DNA from: Helianthus annuus
Taxonomy: Eukaryota > Streptophyta > Magnoliopsida > Asterales > Asteraceae
Reading direction: 5' to 3'
Assembly (NCBI RefSeq): GCF_002127325.2
Contig: NC_035448.2
Coordinates: forward strand, 12,105,408 to 12,169,407
Length of the DNA stretch: 64,000 nucleotides
In this document: in pieces, positions 11,926 through 19,643 of the stretch
How the letters are laid out: every line of letters begins with the position of its first letter
How positions within the stretch are numbered: the first letter of the stretch is position 1
Translations under genes and position numbers: made by a program
The notes under the pieces: model-generated
Databases searched by the model: none
Seen by the model: only the letters and a program-made list of their open reading frames with translations
What the model was told of the DNA's origin: nothing

Positions 11926-12136
11926 GGAGGATTATCAACTTATGTTGATAGTGGCTGCTCTAGGCACATGACGGGGGGTGTGAGATTGATGATTGATATA
12001 TATTAAATGATTTAATTTGTGGTTCAAAGTGTTGAGTCGACACAGAAGATAACCTGGCAGATCTTTATACTAAAGCATTTGACAGGGCTCGCTTTGAACA
12101 CTTAGTCGAACTTAACGGGATGAGGAATCCTGAATA
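11926..12136 (+). pseudogene. pol: Copia-D pol remnant: protease start joined to pol C-terminus
   Basis: TYVDSGCSRHMTG, the protease active-site motif, is readable near 11938-11975. Within about 60 bases the sequence passes to a segment encoding DNLADLYTKAFDRARF and ending with a stop at 12134-12136, which is the usual last segment of copia RNase H. Everything between (rest of protease, integrase, RT, most of RNase H, normally 3 kb or more) is missing. The join lies between about 11975 and 12030. Confidence 0.82.
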
Positions 12137-14087
12137 ACTGGTTTTTCATAAGAATTTTTGTAAATAGTTTACTGTTTTTCTTAAAAAATTAAAAAAAATA
12201 AAATAAAATAAAAAAAATTGAAAAATCAAAAACATAAAAAAAATAGAAAAATCAAAAATGAGATTTCACTGTGTGAAAAAGGAGAAATGATAGTACATCA
12301 GCAAGTTAGATTGTCACACTGACATTGACCCAAAAATTGCTTATGTGTGATAGCTGCTTCATCATATGATGTACCAGTAGGCAAAAGCATGAAATAATCT
12401 AAACATAAATGAACTGAATATGAGTGGGGAACACATCAGTGGTGTATGGTTTATTGACCTTAATTCTTGCATTGATAGATTGCAAAAATCTGAAGTTTTG
12501 GGTCTTTATACTGATATTTCATCTGGGGATATCTTGGTTGTCCTTCTGTTCATAACTAAAATTGTACATGACCCCAGGAAAGAAAGTCACTTGGAATTAG
12601 CTCATTTCTATTTGAATGTCTGTATGCGTCCCGATACACACAATTTTGATCTGATTCTGAAATCTTCTCTGAAAAAAAAAATCGTGTACCTCCTCTGCTG
12701 CATCCAGATATATGCTGGCCTGGAGGTGCTAGGCAACGACAGCTTCTGCTGCATCCAGATACATGCTGACCTAGCTGTACGTTGTCGCGCTATAGATCTA
12801 ATACACCCGAAAGAGGCCCTCAAGTGCCCAAAAGAAACCCAAGAAACCTATATCAAACTGAGAAAATCTCATTTGATCTGTATATTATACCATCTCTACA
12901 AAAGATCTATTCTGTTCTCTTCTCAACCTATTCCCAGTTAAGATTTCAGAAATCTGGATTGGACTTGTGAAATATGTGGTAGGGAAGATACTTGCATGAT
13001 AGAGTGTGCTGTTTATATTTCCAGGATTTGATTAGTATTTATTTGGGTGTTCGTAGTTAAGCAATCAAAACAAGATAACACATATTATATGCAGATCTAG
13101 ACACCGTCATGATATCTTCAAGTATGACATCAGTATACTCACCTACTACGATGAATCTTTGTGCATACCTTGATCGCAGGGGTATATCCTGTTGTGGGAC
13201 ACGCTAGTATTTCAGTAAATAATAATACCTTAACGTATCATACGATAATGGTACTTGAAATGTTCATGCATTTTGTTTAAGTGGACGAACATACTGGTAA
13301 TCGTCTTGAACTGCTTTTCACTACAAATAAAACAAAGAATAATCTAATTGTGTGAAACAGTTTGATTGTGCTGATATGATCTTCTTACCGGTGATTCTCA
13401 CAAAAATAGAGTGTTTATTGTTTTTGTTATTTTACTTGCTTGCAGAAAAATATAAAAATTAAAAAATAGTGTCTTTTTCTGTTTAAAATTCTTAACGTAC
13501 GGAAAACTGTTATTCTTGGAGGAATTATTACTGATAGGGGGAGACGGTGTTAGAAAGTGAGTTCAAAATTATAAATCAGACAGGTTCTTGTGTGTTGAAC
13601 AAAAAGTTTTGCGTGTTGGTGATGAATTTGAAAATGCTTACTCTTTTATACAGTTTAACTAATCTCTTGAAAAATAATAATGTATTAAACTTATGTTGAA
13701 AAATTCTTATGGTTTCTCGAGATGTTTGTTTTATAGTATACAGATTGAAGCAGTTTGTTGCTGAGAAGTTGCTGTGAAGTGTGAAGATGAGAGTTTGATT
13801 GGATGCATGGTAGAACCTCCTTTCTATATTGCATACAAGTTGAAGAGTTGAAGATTGCTGTGCAAATGCTGAACTGGAGTTTACTCAAACGCTAACGTTT
13901 TGAAGATTTGGTGATTGGATGCATCAGCTTAGGGGGAGTCTGTTGCTGACAGAAGCTATTGAAGCTGAAGCTATCCAAAGACCAAAGACAGTGCAAGATT
14001 ATTTGAAGATTGCAAGAAGACCGAAGACAAAGTTTTGACCGAAGACAAAGTTTTGACTGAAGACAAAGTTTTTATGAAGCTATTGTC
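12137..14087 (+). other. Copia-D 3' non-coding region with repeated polypurine tracts
   Basis: About 1.95 kb after pol, where Sireviruses may carry an envelope-like ORF. I see only a weak open frame (12420-12941) with no recognisable motif, so it is probably not a gene. It contains an A-rich stretch (12184-12265) and a 22-base segment repeated near 12696 and 12748. AGGGGGAG tracts at about 13535 and 13930 resemble the functional polypurine tract at 14088-14096. Three 18-base units lie at 14021-14074. Confidence 0.7.
14021..14074 (+). repeat. 18-bp tandem repeat, three units
   Basis: Three adjacent copies of CCGAAGACAAAGTTTTGA, the third slightly changed, lie just before the polypurine tract of Copia-D. 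Confidence 0.85.
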
Positions 14088-14098
14088 AAGGGGGAGTT
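14087..14098 (+). other. Copia-D polypurine tract
   Basis: AAGGGGGAGTT directly precedes the 3' LTR and would prime plus-strand synthesis. Confidence 0.85.
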
Positions 14099-14588
14099 TG
14101 TTGGTGCATATTTGTGACAACAGCTTAGATTTGGTCTTTGGATATCTTGTAATTAGTTTAACGATAAACAGTTAGCGGGTTTAGCTTTGTATTAGTGAGA
14201 TTATAGAGTTTGGGCTAAACTAAACCCAGTTTGGGTCATAGGGGACGAATTGGGCTTTGCCCATGTTGCAAACCCTAGCCCAAATAGCAAACCTTGTGTT
14301 ATATAAACAAGGTTAGGCTTTAGGGTTTAGGTTAATCAGTTAATCAGCTAGAACAGAATTTTGAGAGACATAATTTCGTGAGAGTGATTGCTTGGACGAA
14401 ATTGAGTGATTGGTTAGGGTTTTGATTGATTGTAATTCGTGAGATAGATAATCAATAAAAACCCGGTTTGATTGAATTGTTGTTTCTGTTCATCTACTTG
14501 TTTTCTGCTTATTCTGATCAAGAGGATTCTGCACTCTTGATTGGAAAGACGATTCTGTGAAGATCCATACACATCAAGGGGACCTACT
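14099..14588 (+). repeat. Copia-D 3' LTR
   Basis: 490 bp and nearly identical to 8313-8802, ending CCTACT where the 5' copy has CCTACA. It is followed by the target duplication GAAAA (14589-14593). Confidence 0.95.
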
Positions 14589-14983
14589 GAAAACAACTTT
14601 TATGTGAAATCAACTTTCACGCGAAAACACTTTTCAAACAAAATCAAGTGTTATTTCGTACGAAATCAACACAAGACTTGTTTTCGTGCGAAATAGCCAA
14701 ACAGAATGATTTTCCAAACGAAATCAGTCATTTCGTACGAAATGACCTCAACTTTTCAAACGAAATAGATGCTCGTTCAAACGAAATCAACTGTTTGGCC
14801 CGTTTTTGTCACTTTTAGTCTGAATTTAGGTCTGATTTTCTCAAGGGTTTGTTAAAACTGTATTTTATACGTTATATCAAAAGATCAGTCCATTTTGTCC
14901 ATGAATTTGTCCAGAAGTCCAAAAATGAGTAGAAAAAGGCATTGATTCAAGTGTATTGACTCTTCTTGAGCTCTGATACCACT
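14589..14983 (-). other. Copia-1 leader, LTR-proximal piece, with primer site
   Basis: Leader of Copia-1 between the Copia-D insertion and the 5' LTR. It holds repeated palindromic units around ATTTCGTACGAAAT (for example 14653-14666 and 14730-14743) and variants such as AAACGAAAT. The primer site, read on the minus strand as TGGTATCAGAGC, is at 14981-14970, two bases from the LTR. Confidence 0.85.
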
Positions 14984-15406
14984 TGTAGGATCGTTTTGCG
15001 ACCTAATGAGCCGTTCAGAGTCAACACAAAGCTGTTTGAAAGGCGGAAACAGTCAAACAACCTCAAATCAATGTAAGAAAGGTGTAGAAACAGAGTATGA
15101 TACTTAAAACAAGCTTCTCATTGATATTTGACTTGATTACACAGTGAAAATTGGGCAGCACTTCGTTACACCTTGACTGATTTTGTACCAAATGAGAAGC
15201 ATCACATGCCTATATATAGGCTACTGATTTCGCACGAAATAGCCATTTGTTATTTCATACGAAATACCAAACTTTGATTTCGTGCGAAAAACAACATACT
15301 ATTTTGTGCGAAATCACTTCAAAACAACATAAAATTACATTTTGACACTTTAGACCCCTATACAAGCTACTGACATGACCTAGACTTTAGACGTAGGCTA
15401 TAGACA
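14984..15406 (-). repeat. Copia-1 5' LTR
   Basis: On the + strand it begins TGTAGGATCG and ends CTATAGACA, 423 bp. The minus-strand primer site lies immediately to its left. A TATA-like TATATATA at 15211-15218 would direct minus-strand transcription. Four variants of the TTTCGTRCGAAA palindrome occur at 15225-15325. No second LTR copy is in the window. Confidence 0.82.
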
Positions 15407-15408
15407 TT

Positions 15409-15831
15409 ATGAACCAACATAAAGCAACACATCAGATTTCTGATAAATTTACATCAGAATCTGATTCTGAATCATGCAAATCATCTAGTTCTGAGAACTC
15501 TTTTGAAATCTCAAAACCCAACTTTAAAGCAAAAAGGAGTGAATCCAAACAAAAATCTTTAAATATTTCAAAAGAAGTTCACTCAATGTTTCAAAATTAT
15601 CCACTCATTCCATCAAAAGAAAAGAAATCAGAAAATTCTGATAAAGAATCTTGTATGTGTGTTGACATACTGAAGCTTGTTCAACACCATCTCCAAATGA
15701 AAAATGAAAAATCTATTCATGGCTCAGCACGCAACAGATATTCTGATGAAAGACCATCAAGAGAAAACAATTTGATTAAAATCTCATCAGAAAAAGTACC
15801 CAAGCAAGTCTGGGTACCAAAAACCCTCTAA
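15409..15831 (+). pseudogene. gag: Copia-2 gag, C-terminal fragment
   Basis: An open frame, rich in S, E and K, that ends with VPKQVWVPKTL and a stop. That ending is the usual end of copia gag next to protease. Its start is set by the Copia-1 insertion, not by a real initiation codon. The protease that follows is in another frame. Confidence 0.75.
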
Positions 15832-16579
15832 TTTTTCCATTTAAGGACCATCATGTGCAGCAGATCTGGTACTGCGATTCTGGAAGCTCCAAGCACATGA
15901 CTGGGGACAAGAGCTTAATCAGTAACTTTGTTTCAAAACTAGGTAAAATGGTTAATTTTGGGAATGGAGTAAAAGGGAGGATTTTGGGATATGGATGTAT
16001 AAGGTATGGATGTTTGACCATAGAAAAAGTAGCCTATGTAGAAGGCTTAAAGTACAATCTGCTGAGTTGTGGTCAATTCTGTGATAAAGGTTTTCAGGTA
16101 ACCTTTTTACCAGAAAAATGCTTGTTGATTGGTATGGATGATAATAAAATTTATTTAAGTGGAAAAAGGATAAGACAATCAATCTACTATTTTGATTTCA
16201 AAGAAGAAAATGAACATCCAAAATTATGTTTATTTTCAAAAATTAACAAGGGTGGTAGTTGGTTGTGGCACAAGAGGTTAGCCCACTTAAATTTTAAAAA
16301 TTTAAGCAAATTAGCAAGCAAAGGCCTGGTAAAAGGATTGCCTTTTATATCCTCAAAAAAGGATAAAATTTGTGAAGCTTGTGAAATGGGTAAATCCAAA
16401 AGAAGCTCACACAAAGCAATTTCTGAATCTTCTATAACACAAAATTTGGAACTTTTACATATGGATCTTTGTGGACCCATAAGTACAGAAAGCATCTCTA
16501 GATACACATGGGTAGAGTTTTTAAGAAAGAAAAGTGAAACTCCTGATCTGATCATTAATTTTATCAGAAAAATTGAAAA
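15831..16579 (+). pseudogene. pol: Copia-2 pol: protease, pre-integrase and start of integrase
   Basis: An open frame of about 250 codons. The protease motif CDSGSSKHMTG is near 15870-15900. The pre-integrase zinc region (LWHKRLAHLN, then CEACEMGK) lies around 16264-16390. The integrase core begins with LLHMDLCGPI and stops at the Copia-3 insertion after INFIRKIEN. It resumes at 32955 in the right sense after the GAAAA duplication. Translation past 16579 runs into LTR sequence and is not protein. Confidence 0.85.
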
Positions 16580-16593
16580 TGTTGGGATTGAAC
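16580..16593 (+). repeat. Copia-3 5' LTR, first 14 bases
   Basis: TGTTGGGATTGAAC matches the start of the 3' LTR at 32189. Gypsy-B follows at once. The last five bases TGAAC are its target duplication, repeated at 25564-25568. Confidence 0.92.
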
Positions 16594-17983
16594 TGTAATA
16601 ACTCTCATTAAAATCCATAATTAGGATGATAATTAGTCAATAAGAAAACCCTAATTGAGACACCCAAGTAATTCTGCACTAACCCTAAAAATTTCAGAAC
16701 AATCGGAATTAGGATCAGGGCCCCTAAAACTCAGGGGGGTTAAACCCTAGTTGATAATTATCAACAATTTTCGTTGTCACAGCAGAAATTGAGAAAATAG
16801 TTGAGTCATGCAAGCTAGTCCCGTACCCAGCTAGCCTATGTAATTAGACTGCACCCCTTACGGACCGTAAGGGGGAATGCCATACGGTCCGTAAGCATGT
16901 CTCAAAAATCACTATAAATAGCAGACCTTGGCAGTAGCTTTCTGAAGTTAATACGGTGTGAAAACTCTCTGTGGACGTCGAGATATCACAGTATTATTAC
17001 AATAAACACACACTAAATCACGAAGTGCTGCCGCAAAACAGGGTAATCACTCGATCGCTATTACGATTCATTTTCCGACTGATCACTATATACAATGAAT
17101 GTTTAAGTGCCGCCCACATTAGGGTGATACTTTGTCGTTTGTCGTTAATTCGATGGATGTTTAAGTATCGCACTTTGTCATTCGTTGTGAGAATTTGATC
17201 TCGTGAGATATCGTAACTGCTGTATTGATCACTAACCCGGTTTTATGTGCATTATTATTTAAATTAGGTTCACAAGGCTAAAACCATATTCTATCCGTGT
17301 TAAATCTGCAATGTGAGTCATTCTCTTTTTATCAAATGTTTTACAATACTCCAAATTATTTTCAGAATTATAATTACAGTGATTAAGTTTATGTAATCAC
17401 CAAATTACAGCTAGTATGTGGGGTATTGTGCACATTACTACTGTTTAATCACATTAGGTGGGCGAACCTAAAATTAAGTGATGTACGTCATTCATTGGGG
17501 CAGCCAATGGTGATATGACCACAGTCACAGATCCGGTCGAGTGACAAATACTGTGGGTAGTTGGTAGATATCAGAAACATATGTAAAAACTCTTAATACT
17601 GTAAATAATAATAAACGAGTCATTTTAGTAAACTGAATGATTCACTCAGTATTTCCCCTCTGACAAAACCTTTTTCAAACATGTTTCAGGTGATCTATTG
17701 TAATTCAGGAAAAATGCTGGGAAGCAGTGCAGGCTTAAAGTAGTGGCTCATTATAAAATAAAGAAATATGTTTTGTAAAAATAAAGATTTCTCAGTAAAA
17801 CCTTATTATTGTAAATTATCGGGGTTTTATCCCGAATTGTGAAATAAAATAATCGGGAAAAGTTTTTAGCTTTAAAACGATCCTGATGATAAAATTCCGC
17901 TGCTAAAATCACATAAATAAATATCACGGGATTTCTGTCCCGCGGCTCCTGAAACGGGTCAAACCGGGTCGGGGGCCGTGACA
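16594..17983 (+). repeat. Gypsy-B 5' LTR
   Basis: Starts TGTAATAACTC and ends GGGCCGTGACA. The TATA box is TATAAATA at 16913-16920. Just upstream, a strong inverted repeat around CCCCTTACGG/CCGTAAGGGG lies at 16855-16875, and a second TACGGTCCGTA palindrome at 16883-16893. Downstream a GTGAGT (17313) and a TTTCAG (17684-17689) could bound an intron. Confidence 0.95.
16913..16920 (+). promoter_or_regulatory. TATA box in Gypsy-B 5' LTR
   Basis: TATAAATA in the 5' LTR, also present in the 3' LTR at 24492-24499. It follows the TACGGACCGTA palindromes and would place the transcript start near 16945. Confidence 0.7.
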
Positions 17984-17992
17984 GAAATGAGG

Positions 17993-18005
17993 TGGTATCA
18001 GAGCC
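17993..18005 (+). other. Gypsy-B primer binding site
   Basis: TGGTATCAGAGCC matches the initiator tRNA-Met 3' end, nine bases after the LTR. Confidence 0.9.
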
Positions 18006-18105
18006 ACTGAGTTAAGCTAATTAAGTATTTAGAGATACTTAATTTTTCCTGATTACTATTATGTGATTATGTGTTATATTAAACTGATTATTTGTTAGTT
18101 ACAGT

Positions 18106-18417
18106 ATGGGTAAGCAAAAGCTGCAAGATATCTATCTTAAATTAGATAGGTCAGTTTATGAAGAGGGAAGTTCATCTTCAAAACTCCCTACAATTCCTGA
18201 AGAAGGAATATTTGTGCGAAAAGCACAATATGAAAAACCGCTTTCTCCTAGAAAAAGGAGTATGATTATTAAGAAAAGTAAAGAGCAAATCCGAGAAAAG
18301 AGGATTAAAAGGGAAACCCAGGAATTAATCAATAAATCACCTTGGGAAGACAAGCTAGACGAAAAATGGGCAAATTTATATATGCTAGCCACAGTAGCAG
18401 AACATGCAGATCTTTAA
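18106..18417 (+). CDS. Gypsy-B extra ORF upstream of gag, first part (unknown function)
   Basis: A 103-codon ORF beginning at the first ATG after the primer site (MGKQKLQD). It is basic in the middle (SPRKRSMIIKKSKEQ) and ends with PWEDKLDEKW and LYMLATVAEHADL. I do not recognise the family. Gypsy-C has a counterpart at 50909-51300 with shared EEGIF, KAQ and E-P positions and a PWEEELD...MLATTA segment, so it is conserved between two diverged elements and probably coded for a protein. It is not capsid-like and has no zinc or protease motif. GGGTAAGC at the start codon could also act as a splice donor. Confidence 0.6.
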   Translation: MGKQKLQDIYLKLDRSVYEEGSSSSKLPTIPEEGIFVRKAQYEKPLSPRKRSMIIKKSKEQIREKRIKRETQELINKSPWEDKLDEKWANLYMLATVAEHADL

Positions 18418-18565
18418 AAACCCTAAGTCTAGTAATAGCACTTCCCAGTAAATAAATAAATAAATCCGAGTGTGTTCTTCCCTGTTATTTTGTACAAATA
18501 GTGTGCAATAAAACTTTGATGTTTATTTGTTAAACTTTGTTCCAAAGTTTTAATTTAGTATTTTT

Positions 18566-19387
18566 GTGCATTTTGCATATATGCTAAACAGCATGAATGA
18601 GATATCTGAAGCCTTTCAGAACCTCGATCTTTACCCGGTGAATGTAGAAGTTTCCCAAGATTTCACTGGATACTTTGCTGATGTGGAACAACCTGTAGAA
18701 TTCAATGCTCCACCTTTGACAAAGCCAAACGAAAGAAAAGAAAGAATTATGTATGGGGTAGTCGTATCCGTAGGAAAAAGCCAGCCCCGAAACTTCCTAA
18801 AATAAACAACCCTTTAGGAAAAGGAAAAGAAATTGTAATCAAAGAAAGTACTAAACAGCAAGAGATGGAAACCGAAGTCAAGAAAGACTTAGGCAAATGG
18901 AAAAACAGTTTGAGGAATATTCTAAAGATATAGAAATGGAAGTAGGACAAGGTTCTAGACCAACTCAGATAGAAATTGGAGAGAGCTCAAACCAAAACCA
19001 GGGAGTAACTTCTCAAGATGAAATAGATTTTCTATTGGCAAACTGTGAGACTATTCAACCTGTCAATACGAATGTTTTTACCTATCCTAGTGAAAATCCA
19101 CTCCCTATGAATTTTGAACCAGCAATCCCGGAACCAATAGTCCACTCCCAACCTGTAGAAATGGACGAATGGTGGACAAATGATTGGCAATTTCAAAATA
19201 TTGTCAACGACCCTTATTCCTTTTTTCCACAATTCGATCCAGAACCCTACCTAATCCACCAATGAGTAACGAAAATATGGCAGAACTTCGTCATTATGGT
19301 GAAGAATTGATGGATGCAGGAAATAGAATCAGGGAGATAGGGGGACAAATTGCCTGGAAATATGATGAAAGGGAAATGCGTTTTTAG
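18566..19387 (+). pseudogene. Gypsy-B extra ORF upstream of gag, second part (unknown function)
   Basis: Coding-like sequence in pieces that change frame: 18566-18805, a lysine-rich piece near 18742-18930, an acidic piece 18897-19265 containing DEWWTNDW, and a last piece ending at 19387. The last piece, from MSNENMAELRHYGEEL to the stop, matches Gypsy-C at about 51540-51665 (MSQENLEELRSYGDEL), including the following RIR-x-IG and WK-x-x-ER. I cannot tell whether frame changes are decay or unrecognised introns. Function unknown. Confidence 0.55.
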
Positions 19388-19643
19388 AACAACAAGTGGC
19401 GAGAGATAGGAAGGTGGTAAAACTATAGTTGTGTAATAATAAAAGTAAATAGTAAAATCAGTCTGTAGCATAACTACGAATAAAACCCTGTAAAATATTT
19501 GTGTGTAGTGATGCATACTATAATCGATATTAAAAGAAATCGAGAAATCGATAGTTTTGACTATACGTGTATTGTAAATTGTCTGATTATTTATGTATAA
19601 TTGCTATTTATCAAATACTAATAAAAATTATATATATTATCAG
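19388..19643 (+). other. Gypsy-B spacer between extra ORF and gag
   Basis: About 250 bases of AT-rich non-coding DNA ending TTATCAG directly before the gag ATG. Gypsy-C has AATTCAG at the same place, so a splice acceptor is possible. Confidence 0.55.

Larger units (their letters stand above)
8313..14588 (+). mobile_element. Copia-D, young deletion derivative of a Sirevirus-like copia element
   Basis: It has two 490-bp LTRs (8313-8802 and 14099-14588), a primer site at 8805-8816 and a polypurine tract just before the 3' LTR. The target duplication GAAAA is at 8308-8312 and 14589-14593. By eye the LTRs differ at five positions (about 1 percent), one of which turns the terminal CA of the 3' LTR into CT. 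The interior keeps gag and the first codons of protease, then jumps to the last codons of pol, so integrase, RT and most of RNase H are gone. It could only move with proteins supplied in trans. It is inserted in the leader of Copia-1. Confidence 0.93.
1..15406 (-). mobile_element. Copia-1, Sirevirus-like Ty1/copia element (left end outside window)
   Basis: The element reads right to left. It has a 5' LTR (14984-15406), a primer site (14970-14981), a leader (14589-14983 plus 8190-8312), gag (8189-7949 plus 4556 down to 980) and the first part of pol (968 down to 1). Its 3' part lies left of the window. It sits inside the gag gene of Copia-2: the bases after its LTR, TTATG at 15407-15411, would be one target-duplication copy, but the other is out of view. 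Two younger elements interrupt it, a solo LTR at 4557-7948 and Copia-D at 8313-14588. The long gag and palindromic leader repeats suggest the Sirevirus lineage; that placement is inference. Confidence 0.9.

Noticed and set aside
12420..12941. 173-codon ORF in the 3' region of Copia-D as a possible envelope-like gene
   Set aside because: No motif, no coiled coil and no similarity to the other envelope-like ORFs; includes a duplicated 22-base segment. Likely chance.
14970..14981. tRNA gene fragments at TGGTATCAGAGC sites
   Set aside because: Each lies a few bases from an LTR end and is only 12-13 bases long, so these are primer sites.
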